A stretch of DNA of 64,000 nt from Hyperoodon ampullatus (GCA_949752795.1 OX457064.1:104633454-104697453), one strand, 5' to 3'; positions 34,195 to 46,140 are shown, counted from the stretch's first letter. The notes: a model not told the origin generated them from the sequence alone. Made by a program: numbers and translations.

Positions 34195-34240
34195 AGAAAC
34201 ATAATACTGTAAGTCAACTATACTTCAGTTAAAAATGACA
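34195..34240 (+). mobile_element. L1 3'-terminal scrap
   Basis: Only the last bases of an L1 3'UTR: ATAATACTGTAAGTCAACTATACTTCAGTTAAAAATGA. About 40 bp, an extreme 5' truncation placed right at the end of the LTR-like block. Confidence 0.6.
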
Positions 34241-34244
34241 AAGG

Positions 34245-34890
34245 CTTGTCTCTATGTTTTTTCCAGATCCCAGGGCTCCATATTTTCCCAGACGACCAAA
34301 GTGGCCCTAGGATTTTGGAAGTTTTTGAGCACAGCACCCTATACTTTTTTCATGGGGCTACTTATTATAAACTGCAATGTTGTGGCAGTTTCTGAGTTGT
34401 TTTAAATATTTTAACAAATGCCAGATTTCAGCATACTTGTGTCTTGCAGCTGCCTAAGCCAAAGGGAAGTTTGATGGCTAAGAAGCTATAAAATAAATAC
34501 AATTGTAGGTAAGAATGAAAATAAGATAAGTAAAACTCTACAAAATCCTGCCAGGGATGGAGAAAGGAGAACCTGAGACAACCATGTGTATTAACCATGG
34601 CCATGGTCATGCTGGGCTTCGAAGCATGAATGGAACTCATGTCATCAGTAGCCCACTGGAGTGGATATATGTTCTCTGAGGCCCATCCACTGCAGGTTAG
34701 GCCTCTCTAAGTCTCAGGGGTCCATAAGAGGCTCCCAGCCATTGAACCAGGAAAGCCTATGGCCTTGACACTCCCATTCCACTAATGTGGCTAGACCAAG
34801 GGTCCCAGACCACTGCTTCCAGCTCGTCTGTCCATGGGCCACTTGCTTATTCCACACACACTCCAGCTTACCTTCCTAACTGATTCTTAT
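34245..34890. other. Unique stretch, no gene recognised
   Basis: No named repeat or exon. Confidence 0.4.
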
Positions 34891-34899
34891 TCACCATCA

Positions 34900-35600
34900 G
34901 TTGTCTTCCTTTCTAGTGACTCTCTCAAGTTCAAAACCTAGGAGTTATCCACCACTTACTTATATTGGTTAGAAGGTCCTGCAGATTTCAGGTACATAGC
35001 TAAAGTACCCATCCCATCCTTTCCTGCACTACTATGTGATCTATTTCATGTCCTCATCACTTACTACCTAGACTATTATATGATAGCCTCCCACTGGGTC
35101 ACCCATCTGTACTCTTCATCAAAAATATTTCCTCTGCCCAGCTGGAAGAATAATATTTTTCAAATACAAGACCAACCATGTCATTCCCTTACTAAAACCC
35201 TCTCCAGTGCACACAGAGTAACATCCAAGCTTCTCAGCCAGGCTCACTGACCCTTTCTGACTTGGCCTCTCTTGCATCCCCCTAGCTCTTTCCCGGTCTC
35301 AGGTTATTTCTAACAATACTGACCTATGTGTCACTTCCTGGACACGTCATGCTGTTTCAAGCTACCAGCCCTTCACTCACACAGGCTCGCTTTTCATCAG
35401 TCTCTGCCTTGCACACAACTAGCCCATAACTCTGAATTGTCTGTAGTTCCCAATAATTTTATGTCCCTTTTTTATGGGAAGTTGACCCTTGGATTGAGTG
35501 CAAATAAACGATCCCCAAGAACTGGATGAAATACTTCCTCTTCCTCATCTAAGTAAAGGTTTCCTAAGGCTCAGGTTTCCTTAGCAACAGTATGAAGGAG
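34900..35600 (+). mobile_element. L2 ORF2 3' region remnant
   Basis: The order ATAGCCTCCCACTGGGTCACCC, AACCATGTCATTCCCTTACT, AAAACCCTCTCCAGTGCACACAGAGTAACATCCAAGC, CTTGGCCTCTCTTGCATCCC and CTTTCCCGGTCTCAGGTTA is that of the L2 reverse-transcriptase end. No frame survives. The 67-codon frame at 35326-35529 is a chance frame within it. Confidence 0.6.
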
Positions 35601-35604
35601 TAAG

Positions 35605-37130
35605 GACCTGGTGGGTACCACCCACCTCCCTCAGCTCTGCCTCCAGCTGGTGCCCTGTTGAGATCACAGGAGCTTGCTTAGCGGTGCACCCTGTCCTACC
35701 ATGTTTCACTCACTCCCTTCTCCTGAGCAGACTTCTTCAATAAATCACATGGAGAAGAATCCTTGTCTCAGCCCTGCTTCTAGGGAACGCTTAGAAGAAC
35801 AAAACTTGGCCCCTACCCTAAAGAATGAGTAGTTTACTAAGGGAAAAAAACAAGAAGACAATATGCTCATATTCACTGTAGCAGGTAGCATTTGAAGTGA
35901 GGAGGCATCGGCTCAATAGGCTGGAATTTCAATAGAAATATTTTTTCCTGTTATTTCCTCCTCCTGGAATGTTCACTTGCCCTTTAAGCTTATTTCCACA
36001 GTAGGGTTCCGGATATAAAGACATCGAACTCAGTGTGCAATGTATGAACTCTCACAATTATCAAATGATAGATCTTTGATTATTTGTAGATTAATTGGAA
36101 AGAGCAGCACAAATATTTTTTAGAAAATACAATTTTTATAAACTATTTTTATTTTTATAAAGATATATTTTTCATAAAAATGTTTTTTATGAAAAATATT
36201 TAATCATATGGCAATGATACCATTGTATTTTCTAGGTAATACTTTCTGGTCTGCTCTTCCTTTGAACGAGTCACTTTGTAAAAACTGATTAAAATTAAAG
36301 AGATTGGCCAGGGAGGTCTACATTTCAAATTGTAGTGATTCTTGCCTTAAAGTCTTTTGGTATAGACCAAATCCCCTGATTTCTTTAGGATGCAATAGGC
36401 ATTGCCTCAGTCTAGGTTATAGTTAAATAGATGTCTATGTCCCTTCTTTAATCTAGTTCACCTAATCTCACTTTTCTGGATCAATCAAAGTACTACCTCA
36501 GCCTTGATGCAAACCCTCTAATAGGATTTGAATAAGGTACTGCTATATAACCTTTGAAAAATGATTGGATCTCAATACTAGGATATGGAATTCAGAGATG
36601 TGTGTTTATCCTTTAGCCTCATCTTAAATGTCTGGTTATATTCCCTAAGACAGATGCCATTCCTATTAAAAGAAATAAAAAGAAGAAAAATACTTCATTT
36701 TAAGAGAGTTTTATAAGGGAAACTTCTTCTAAAACTAAAAGTTTCAAGTATTAAAATAGGTCTAATTTATCTGGTTTAATCTCCCACTTATATTGGGATT
36801 AAAAACCAGTAATCTGTCTTAATACAAACTAATGAGGTAGTATACATTTGCTGGTTCTAGGAGCAATGTACACGTATTGTGGAGAATTCTTTAAATACAC
36901 AGAATACAGAAGAGAAAATAAAAGGTAAATATCACCTACAATTCTTTCTCCTGGAAATAACCACTCAATATGTGGTTCATTTTCTCACAATCTTTGTTTT
37001 CCCTATGTAGCAATTTAAAACATAATTGTAATTAAAAATGTATATAGCTTTACATTAATTTAGAAATGTTATTGTTTAATCAACATTTTAAAAAAGTATT
37101 ATTTCCTTTCATCCAATATTGCCATCTTTA
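35605..37130. other. AT-rich stretch, no gene recognised
   Basis: No exon or clear repeat. Contains the hairpin at 36165-36199. Confidence 0.4.
36165..36199. repeat. Perfect 16-bp inverted repeat with 3-base loop
   Basis: Arms ATATTTTTCATAAAAA (36165-36180) and TTTTTATGAAAAATAT (36184-36199) are exact reverse complements around TGT. The surrounding DNA (36118-36200) is nearly pure A/T. It might mark the ends of a small decayed DNA transposon, or have arisen by chance in AT-rich sequence. Confidence 0.85.
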
Positions 37131-37139
37131 AGAATTTTT

Positions 37140-37525
37140 CCTCCCAGTTTTACCGAGATATAACTGACATATCACACTGTATAAGTTGAAGGTGTACAGC
37201 ATAATGATTTGACTTACGTACATTATGAAATAATTGCCATGATATGTTTGGTGAACATCCATAATCTCAGATAGATTCAAAATAAAAGAAAAAAATGTAT
37301 TTTTTCTTGTGATGAAAGCTCTTAGGATTTACTCTATTAAGAAATTTCACATATAACACACAACAGTGTTAATTATATTTGTCATGTCGTACATTAAATA
37401 CCTGGTACTTATTTATCTTATAACTGGAAGTTTGTATCTTTTGACTATCTTCATCCAATTCCTTCTCCCTATACCCTGTCTTTGGTAACCATGAATCTGA
37501 TCTCTTTTACTATGAGTTTGTTTGT
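37140..37525 (-). mobile_element. Old L1 (L1M-type) 3'UTR, antisense
   Basis: Plus-strand reading TTTTACCGAGATATAACTGACATA, AAGGTGTACAGCATAATGATTTGA, TTTTCTTGTGATGAAAGCTC, TTATCTTATAACTGGAAGTTTGTA matches the antisense of the L1MA/MB-type 3'UTR. Diverged, with no ORF. Confidence 0.75.
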
Positions 37526-37529
37526 TTGT

Positions 37530-37636
37530 TTTTGAAGTGTAATTGACCTGCAACACTGTGTTAGATCTTGGTACACAGCACAGTAATTCGATATTTCTAT
37601 ACATTTCAAGATGATCACTGTGATAAGTCTGGTACA
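37530..37636 (-). mobile_element. Second old L1 3' end, antisense, very short
   Basis: A new antisense L1 3' terminus (TTTTTGAAGTGTAATTGACC, then GTACACAGCACAGTAATTCG) begins right after the first and lasts about 105 bp before switching to plus-strand ORF2 DNA at about 37637. Confidence 0.6.
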
Positions 37637-39150
37637 CTGAAAGCTATCAACATTGATGAAAGAAATGAAAGACTTAAACAAATGGAAAGAAACCTCATGC
37701 TCATAGACTGGAATACTTAACATTCTTAAGAAGGTAAACTTCCAGAAGTGATCTACAAATTCAATATAATCCCTATCAAAATATCCGCTGTCTTTTTTTT
37801 TGCAGAAATGGAATAGCCAATCCTCCAATTCATATGGAATCACAAGGGGTCCCTGAATAACCAAAACAGTCTTGAAAAAGAAAAACAAAGTTAAAGAACT
37901 CACACTTCTTAATTCAAAACATACTATAAAGCTACAGTAATCAAACAGTATGGTAATGCCATAAGGACAGACCTATAGTCCAATGGAATATAATTGAGAG
38001 TCCAAAAATAAACCCATACATCTATGGCCACATACCTTTTGACAAGGGTACCAAGATCATTAAATGGGGAAAGAATAGTTTCTTCAACCAATGTTGCCGG
38101 GATAATTGGATAGCCATATCCACCGAAAGCACAAGCAACAACAACAAAAACATAGGTAATTTGGACTTTATCAAAATTAAAAACATTGTACATCAAAGGG
38201 AATTATTAAGAAAGTAAAAATACAACCTATATAATGATAGAAAACATTTGCAAATCATATATCTCATGAGTCTTGTATCCAGAATATATAAATAACTCAT
38301 AACAAAAAGACAACCCAATTAAAAAGGGGAAAAGGATTTAATGAGACATTTTTCCAAAAAAGATATACAAATGACCAACAAGCACATGAAAAAAATGTTC
38401 AACATCATTAGACATTAGGAAAATGCAAATCAAAACCACAATGAGTTACTACTTCATAGGCACTTGAATTACTATAATATAAAATAAGAAGTGTTGGTAA
38501 GGATGTAGAGAAATTGGAACACGTGGACATTGATGGTGGGAATATAATATAATCCAGCCACTATGGAAAACAGTTTGGCTTGTCCTCATAAAGTTACACA
38601 TAGTATTACCATATGACCCAGCAATTCCAATCTAGGTATATTCCCAAAAGAATTGAACACAAGTACTCAAACAAGTACATGGGCATGCATGTTTATAGCA
38701 GCAAATACTCAGAAGGTAGAAGAAGAAGCATAAGTGTCCATCAATGGATAAAGGGATAAACAAATTGTGGTAATATTGGAATATTATTAACCCATAAAAA
38801 GAAATGAAGTACTGATACATGCTACAATGTGCATGAGTCTCAAAAAAATTATTCTAAGTTTAAGAAGCCAGACACAAGAGGTCGCATATTGTATGATTCC
38901 ATTTATATGAAATATTCAGAATAGGTAAATCCATAGAGACAGAAATTAGTTTAGTCATTGCCAAGGGCTGGGGAGGCAGAAAATGGGAGGCAATTGCTTA
39001 ATGTACCCAGGGATTCCTTTTGAGGAGGTGAAAGTCTTTTGGACTATACAGACATGATAGTCATACAACATTGTGAATGTCCTAAACGTCTGTGAATTGT
39101 CTGCATTAAAATGATTTTAATTTTTCTGTTATATGAATTATACTTCAACA
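37637..39150 (+). mobile_element. Old L1 ORF2 C-terminal half and 3'UTR
   Basis: Plus-strand L1 from late reverse transcriptase (AAGCTATCAACATTGATGAAAG) through the ORF2 cysteine-rich region (about 38490-38580) and a TGGAATATTATTAACCCATAAA block to a 3'UTR ending near ATTATACTTCAACAAGG. All frames are broken. Long open frames on the opposite strand (for example 37469-37903) are shadows. Confidence 0.8.
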
Positions 39151-39169
39151 AGGAAAGCCAAAAAGTCAT

Positions 39170-39470
39170 ATGTTGCATATATCAGTAGCTCCTTTTTATT
39201 TCTGAGTAGTATTCCATTGTATGGATGTAATTTCAGTGATAGAGAACAAAGCAATGGCTACCAGAAGATAATATTGGGAGAAAGATGTAACCATAAAGAG
39301 GTAGGAGGTTTTATTTTATGGTTCCGTATGCTTGTAGTGGTGCTTATACTTGGATAAAATGTCATAGAACTAAACATCAAAAAAATGAGTACACACAAAA
39401 ACTGTTACTATAGCTAATAGTATAACAGTGCCAATTTCCTGATTTTGACAGTTCTGGCTACAAGGTGACT
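39170..39470 (+). mobile_element. Short old L1 copy with inverted 5' end
   Basis: The first 60 bases (39170-39230, AGTAGTATTCCATTGTATGGATG) are antisense ORF2-end DNA. From about 39238 the text is plus-strand 3'UTR (GAGAACAAAGCAATGGCTACC). An antisense 5' piece joined to a sense 3' piece of the same kind of element fits 5' inversion by twin priming. Confidence 0.5.
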
Positions 39471-39479
39471 TATGTCCCA

Positions 39480-42437
39480 TGTCTAAGCACTCCATCTCTA
39501 CCCAGGCTTAGTAGCACTCATGAGCTGTTTTGTGAAATATATGTTTTTCTGCTATGGATTTCAAGGTTTTGCTCCATAAACCTAGGGATTGATGCTGTGA
39601 TTCTCCTATTGGGGTTTGCCTAAACTCTACACTGAATCTTTTCCCACCATAGTACCTCTAGTGACATATAGTCTCCTGGGTCCCACAGCCTGAGTGTCGA
39701 GAGGGCTTGTACAACATCCTGGACCTCTGACAGCCCTAGTACTATCTGGTTTATGAGTAGGAGCAGTATTCCAAGTGTGGAATATGCTGCCTTCAGGACC
39801 CACTGCACGGTGCTGCTGTCTTGGTAGTGAGAAGTGATATGTATTAATTTATCCTTAATTCGTAGGGCAAGTCACACTATGCCAAAGACCCCTAAACATT
39901 TCAGTGATATGACTGGCCCTTTAATATTTATCTCTGAACTTCTGGACTGCCCACGTCTTACAAGGCCTCCAATGTACATGCTACTTCTGTCCCAGGCCAC
40001 ACGACACCATCACTATCAGGGTATGTGTGACATTCTGGGGAATAGCCAGATGGTGCAGTTCTCTTTGAGCAGAAAAGTTAACAGTGCTCTGGAGACAGGT
40101 TATAAATGTACACTGTTGTCTATTCCAGGCGGTTGAGAATTATTTCTGATTTCCCTTTATCAACAGGAATGGAACAGAATGCATTTCCCACATCAGTGGT
40201 CACACACTCTATACCTGAGGCCATGCTAAGCTTGTCTCGTAAAGATGCCACAACTGGAGAGAAGCTGCAATTAGAACTGCTACATAGGTGAGTTGGGAAT
40301 GGGCCCAGCTTGGTGAATTATATAGAGAAATAATGGGAAGCCACCACTGAGTTCTTTCTGTGTTTAGGGGTAGAACTCATCTCTGCTATTTCCTCTGAGA
40401 TGCAATATTATTTTAAATTTACTAACCTGGCAGGGAATTGACAGGCAATTTCAAAGCCTTTCACTTGGCCATCTTCACAAGGATAACTCATTTCCCAGCC
40501 CACGAATGAACATAGCTGTTCTACCAACTATATATATTGTGTATTTATTCCAATTATACATTCAGGGACCAGGAAATACCACTAGTTGATGGCATGTATA
40601 CCTTTGGCCTCAGAACTCCCCTAATGCCTGTCCCACTCTACACACCACCAGCTATTGGTGAAGAGGGTTATGATGATATTTTATATCCCAGGGACCCTCC
40701 ATCCAACAGTTTTTGAGATGTGTGAGTATTCCCTTTCCCCCACAATGTGTTACCCACATAAATGGCCATGATTCTCTTTGGGGAAAGACTGGGTGAATCA
40801 TTACTGTGTACAGCTGTTATGATGTTCAAAGTTCTTTTACCCAGGCACCAGACCTCTCCATCAGTCAATGGGCTCTGTCTAAAAAGTGATTCAAGTCTAG
40901 AATCTGGGCCATGGATCATGGTTTTAATTAGGGTGTCTTCCCTCAGTCTTCTGGTCATTTATCCTTGATTTTTGGGCTGGCAAAGCCCCTTGTTAGCTGC
41001 CCATCTATCTTGACCCAAGAGATACTGTATTCTATTAACTCTATTCACAGCTCTTTTGGCATCAGAGACCCTGACTGTCACTCTGACCTTGTTGTTACTC
41101 ATTAAATAACTGTACCACTTGGCTCCTGATGGCTAAGCATTGTCACCATGTTTCTGTTATTTAGGAATCCTATCATCCCCACTGATAATGGTGAGTCTAG
41201 TTCTAGAAAAGCATCTTCCACCAGCAGCTCTGGGTGACAGGACGATCACCATTGAGCTTCTCAATAGTGCTGTGTCCTTATCATTACAAACCTTATCACT
41301 TGGACCTTTGTGGTCATATATCCACTCTAAAATACCAACTCCTCTGGGTCTGATTCTTCCATCCACCTTCTGCCATGGAAGTTCTGGCATTGATACTTAA
41401 CTTAGTGTGTGCCACTCCTTCATCAAGCTTCCAAGAGCTGTCTTATTAGCTTGTTAGCCCCCCATTCCTTGAGGTGCTATGAGGATGCTAAACCCTGCAT
41501 CATGGTAGAGTTCTCCTACATAAATAAACTCTCATTGTCCAGTCTTATATTCTGGACCTGAGTCAGCATCCTCAGGAGCCTGTTCTGTACCAACTAATTT
41601 CTACAGCTCATTCAGAATATAGTTGCATTTTTTCTTGGCAGACCTAGAACTTTTCCACCCCACTTATGTTTTGATCTATGCTTTGTTATTCGTCCAGTGA
41701 CCAGGAGGGGAAGTGTGTGTCACCCCAGGGGTGGGAGTTGGGTGGTGGAGGGGACAGAGACAGCTCATGCATTTTTGCAAGGCAAAATCCTCTACATCAT
41801 CTTTAGGCAAATACAGAACATTAGTCTTAACTGGGAGGATGTGCTCCTTTTACAGACCCAGAGGGTGTAGGATTCAAGATTTTCCATCGCATACTCCCAG
41901 ATTTCCTTATCCCAAGTCTCAGGCCCCCACCCTTCTCAATCATGGCCCTGACTTTGGTCATGCATTCCTGCTGGAGTTGAGAAGTGACATTCTCTGGAGT
42001 TCTACTTATCTTATAATTAAGTTCCGGGCCTGATACCCGATTTACTTTCTGTCCTTTGGTTACAGAAGATGAGAGCCTTTTTATAAATTACCAAGAAGTC
42101 CCCTGGTTTTCATACTGAGCCTCTAATTGATGACTAACAACCCTCAGCCTTTTATTGTTTTTCTCCCATGCATCCATCATCTGATTTGATGATCCTTGTA
42201 ATTGCTGTTTCCCCCATGCCTCTCCAACAACTGAGAAGATACATATTGCACCAGCCAGTGCATTTCCTTCCTCTGGTGGCTCATCCCATTTCATCACTGA
42301 TGAAAGTTTCAGCAACTGCACAATAACTGCAAATCACTGGCTTCCTGTCCTCTGCTTATCATTAATATTATGCTTATTGCCAGCCTACCAGCAGGGGATC
42401 AGCTCCCAAAGTTCGTTTTGGAGTCTGTTTCTTCAGA
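39480..42437 (-). pseudogene. Decayed ERV-L-like internal region (gag to RT)
   Basis: Minus-strand relic of a second ERV-L-group provirus. From right to left there are gag-side DNA (about 42320-41150), a middle part, and a reverse-transcriptase region at about 40200-39850. In that region an RT motif-A-like segment (Asp ... Asn-Ala-Phe, then Ser-Ile-Pro) is readable, followed by the region that should hold the YxDD box, now corrupted. Stops and frameshifts occur throughout, and the longest frame is under 110 codons. The 3' half (RNase H, integrase) is missing beyond about 39480, where L1 DNA begins. It cannot encode functional protein. Confidence 0.6.
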
Positions 42438-42449
42438 CCACTCCTGGCA
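42438..42449 (-). other. ERV-L-type primer-binding site (tRNA-Leu class)
   Basis: On the minus strand TGCCAGGAGTGG matches the leucine-type site that follows ERV-L LTRs. It marks the boundary between the candidate LTR (to the right) and the internal region (to the left). Confidence 0.55.
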
Positions 42450-42451
42450 TT

Positions 42452-42890
42452 AAATATTACCAATCACATTATCCATGAAACAGACCACGAGACAGAGATT
42501 TTTATGGAAGAAATTCATTGGATTATGCCCTGGCGATCAACACCCATGGGGGAGTGGTGAAGGCACAAATGGCAGTGGCAGAAGCTGAATGAGAATCCAT
42601 TTGCAAAATGGCCTCAGCAGATTCCACGGGGGCTCTGGAGGCAGGATTGCTCTTCAGGGCTGCCCTAAAGGAAGGATGGGAGGTCAGGTGTCATTGGATG
42701 TCGGCTGTCCCCAGAAAGAGGTGTAACCTGAGGAGGGGAGACTATCTTCATCTGAGGGCAATTTCCAGAGAGAGAGGTTCAACTGAGAGCTGTCAGCAAC
42801 CAATATCTTCAAAATCTGCATAACTCAATTCTTCAGTCCGAAAGGGGACAGGACCTGGGAATTACACCTCGGAATCCAGTGTGGAATTTT
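42452..42890 (-). mobile_element. Candidate 5' LTR of the minus-strand ERV-L-like relic
   Basis: Lies exactly where the 5' LTR should be, directly upstream (minus sense) of the primer-binding site. About 440 bp is a usual ERV-L LTR length. The outer edge is not sharp, and family assignment is by position only. Confidence 0.4.
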
Positions 42891-42894
42891 AGGG

Positions 42895-43148
42895 AAAATA
42901 CTATCAAAGAAGATTAATGGGTTCTAACCAGGGATTTTAACAAGTGGAAGAAGTAATGGGGCAGAGATTCTAAGGGCTGATTAGTTCCAAATTTGGGGAG
43001 CATTCTAGGCTCTGGTTTAAATATTGTGAATCTGACATCAGAGCAAGTATGAGATTATGTAATGCTTTAGCTCCCTGCAGAACAAAAAAATGTTAAAGGA
43101 AATTCTTCTGATGCAAGAAAAGTGAAATCAGATGAAATGGTGGGTCTA
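42895..43148. other. Unique gap between ERV relic and full-length L1
   Basis: Nothing recognised. I looked for a duplicate of the sequence after the L1 tail (50553 onward) and found none. Confidence 0.4.
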
Positions 43149-44368
43149 GGGAGACCTTCAAGATGGTGGAGGCATGAGACGCGGAGATCGCCTTCCTTCC
43201 CACAAATATGTCAGAAATACATCTACACTTGGAACAACTCCTACAGAACACCTACTGAACGCTGGCAGAAGACCTCAGACCTCCCCAAAGGCAAGAAACT
43301 CCCCACGTACCTGGGTAGGACAAAAGAAAAAAGAATAAACAGAGACAAAAGGATAGGGACGGGACCTGCACCAGTGGGAGGGAGCCGTGAAGGAGGAAAG
43401 ATGTCCACACACTAGAAGCCCCTTTGCGGGCGGAGACTGCGGGTGGCGGAGGGGAAGCCTCGGAGCCGCGGAGGAGAGCGCAGCCACAGGAGTGCGGAGG
43501 GCAAAGCGGAGAGATTCCCGCACAGAGGATCGGTGCTGACCGGCACTCACCAGCCCGAGAGGCTTGTCTGCTCGGCCGCCGGGGCGGGCGGGGCTGGGAG
43601 CTGAGGCTCCGGCTTCGGTCGGAGCGGAGGGAGAGGACTGGGGTTGGCGGCGTGAACACAGCCTGAAGGGGTTAGTGCACCACGGCTGGCCGGGAGGGAG
43701 TCCAGGAAAAAGTCTGGACCTGCCGAAGAGGCAAGAGACTTTTTCTTCCCTCTTTGCTTCCTGGTGCGCGAGGAGAGGGGATTCAGGGCGCCGCTTAAAG
43801 GAGCTCCACAGACGGGCGCAAGCCGCGGTTAAAAGCGCGGACCCTAGACACGGGCATGAGACGCTAAGGCCGCTGCTTCTGCCGCCGCCAAGAAGCCTGT
43901 GTGCGAGCGCAGGTCACTCTCCACACCTCCCCTCCCGGGAGGCTGTGCAGCCCGCCACTGCCAGGGTCCCGGGATCCAGGGACAACTTCCCCGGGAGAAC
44001 GCACGGCGCGCCTCGGGCTGGTGCAATGTCACGCTGGCCTCTGCCGCCGCAGGCTCGCCCCGTCTCCGTGCCCCTCCCTCCCCCCGGCCTGAGTGAGCCA
44101 GAGCCCCCTAACCAGCTGCTACTTTAACCCTGTCCTGTCTGAGCGAAGAACAGACGCCCTCCGGCGACCTACATGCAGAGGCGGGGCCACATCCAAACCT
44201 GAACCCCGGGAGCTGTGTGAACAAAGAAGAGAAAGGGAAATCTCTCCCAGCAGACTCAGGAGCAGCAGATTAAATCTCCACAGTCAACTTGATGTACCTG
44301 CATCTGTGGAATACCTGAATAGATAACAAGTCATCCCAAATTGAGGAGGTGGACTTTGGGAGCAATGA

Positions 44369-44399
<31 letters not shown>

Positions 44400-45173
44400 T
44401 TTTCCCTTTTTCTCTTTTTGTGAGTGTGTATGTATATGCTTCTGTGTGTGATTTTGTCTCTACTGCTTTGCTTTTACCATTTGTCCTAGGGTTCTGTCTG
44501 TTTTTTTTTTTTTTTTTTTAGTATAGTTTTTAGCACTCGTTACCATTGGTGGATTTGTTTTTTGGTGTGGTTGCTCTCTTCTTTCTTTTCTTTTCTTTTT
44601 AATAATTATTTTTTATTTTAATAACTTTATTTTATTTTATTTTTTTCTTTCTTTTTTTCTCCCTTTTCTTCTGAGCCGTGTGGCTGACATGGTCTTGGTG
44701 CTCCAGCCTGGTGTCAGTCCTGTGCCTATGAGGTGGGAGAGCCGAGTTCAGGACACTGGTCCACCAGAGACCTCCCGGCTCCACGTGATATCAAATGGTG
44801 AAAATCTCCCAGAGATCTCCATCTCAACGCTAAGACCCAGCTCCACTCAACAACCAGCAAGCTACAGTGCTGGACTCCCTATGCAAAACAACTAGTAAGA
44901 CAGGAACAAAACACCACCCATTAGCAGAGATGCTACCTAAAATCATAATAAGGTCACAGACACCTCAAAACACACCACCAAATGCAGTCCTGCCCACCAG
45001 AAAGACAAGATCCAACCTCATCCACCAGAACACAGGCACTAGTCCCCTCCACCAGGAAGCCTACACAACCCACTGAACCAACCTTAGCAACTGGGGACAG
45101 ACATCAAAAACAACGGGAACTACGAAACTGCAGCCTGTGAAAAGGAGACCCCAAACACAGTAAGTTAAGCAAA
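43149..45173 (+). promoter_or_regulatory. L1 5'UTR with internal CpG-rich promoter
   Basis: Begins GGGAGACCTTCAAGATGGTGG. The AAGATGG motif near the start resembles the YY1-type site used to position L1 transcription. CpG is dense from about 43420 to 44100, then a T-rich tract with TA and oligo-T runs (44368-44670) follows. Two frames stand out: 43564-44127 plus (187 codons) and 43252-43659 minus (135 codons). Neither resembles a known domain. Confidence 0.8.
44368..44670 (+). repeat. T-rich low-complexity tract within the L1 5'UTR
   Basis: (TA)n at 44368-44390 followed by oligo-T, then TTTTCTTT and TTTTATTTTA runs to about 44670. It separates the CpG-rich promoter part from the 5'UTR part next to ORF1. 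Confidence 0.8.
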
Positions 45174-46066
45174 ATGAGAAGACAGAGAAATACACAGCAG
45201 ATGAAGGAGCAAGAGAAAACCCCACCAGACCTAACAAATGAAGAGGAAATAGGCAGTCTACCTGAAAAACAATTCAGAGTAATGATAGTAAAGATGATCC
45301 AAAGTCTTGGAAATAAAATGGAGAAAATATAAGAAACATTTAACAAGGAACTAGAAGAACTAAAGAGCAAACAAACAATGATGAACAACACAATAACTGA
45401 AATTAAAAATTCTCTAGAAGGAATCAATAGCGGAATAACTGAGGCAGAAGAACGGATAAGTGACCTGAAGATAGAATAGTGGAAATAACTACTGCAGAGC
45501 AGAATAAAGAAAAGAGAATGAAAAGAACTGAGGACAGTCTCAGAGACCTCTGGGACAACATTAAACACACCAACATTTGAATTATAGGGGTCCCAGAAGA
45601 AGAAGAGAAAAAGAAAGGGACTGAGAAAATATTTGAAGAGATTATACTTGAAAGCTTCCCTCATATGGGAAAGGAAATACTCAATCAAGTCCAGGAAGTG
45701 CAGAGAGTCCCATACAGGATAAATCCAAGGAGAAACATGCCAAGACACATATTAATGAAACTATCAAAAATTAAATACAAAGAAAAAATATTAAAAGCAG
45801 CAAGAGGAAAACAACAAATAACATACAAGGGAATCACCGTAAGGTTAACAGCTGATCTTTCAGCAGAAACTCTACAAGCCAGAAGGGAGTGGCAGGACAT
45901 ATTTAAAGTGATGAAAGGGAAGGAACTACAACCAAGATTACTCTACCTAGCAAGGATCTCATTCAGATTCAACGGAGAAATGAAAACCTTTACAGACAAG
46001 CAAAAGCTAAGAGAATTCAGCACCACCAAACCAGCTTTACAACAAATGCTAAAGGAACTTCTCTAG
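45174..46066 (+). pseudogene. L1 ORF1 (RNA-binding chaperone), broken
   Basis: ORF1p coats L1 RNA and acts as a nucleic-acid chaperone with a coiled coil, an RRM and a C-terminal domain. Starts at ATG 45174 (MRRQRNTQQMKEQEK). A stop (TAA at 45330-45332) ends the frame at codon 53. The coiled-coil part continues (ELEELKSKQT, ISDLK) to a frameshift near 45455-45470, and TGA at 45578-45580 is a CpG-type change. The last 133 codons (45665-46066) are intact and include the RRM end and CTD (TYKGITVRLTADLSAETLQA, RISFRFNGE). At least two stops and one frameshift, so no full-length protein is possible. Confidence 0.93.
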
Positions 46067-46140
46067 GCAAGAAACACAACAGAAGGAAAAGACCTAGAAT
46101 AACACACCCAAAACAATTAAGAAAATCGTAATAGGGACAT

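Noticed and set aside
37469..37903. Minus-strand 144-codon open frame
   Set aside because: It is the antisense of a plus-strand L1 ORF2 relic joined to antisense 3'UTR text, so it is not a coding unit.
45104..45748. Minus-strand 214-codon open frame
   Set aside because: It is antisense to L1 ORF1, whose A-rich sense strand has few TTA/CTA/TCA triplets in that frame. The translation is leucine/phenylalanine/serine-rich low complexity, so it is a shadow.
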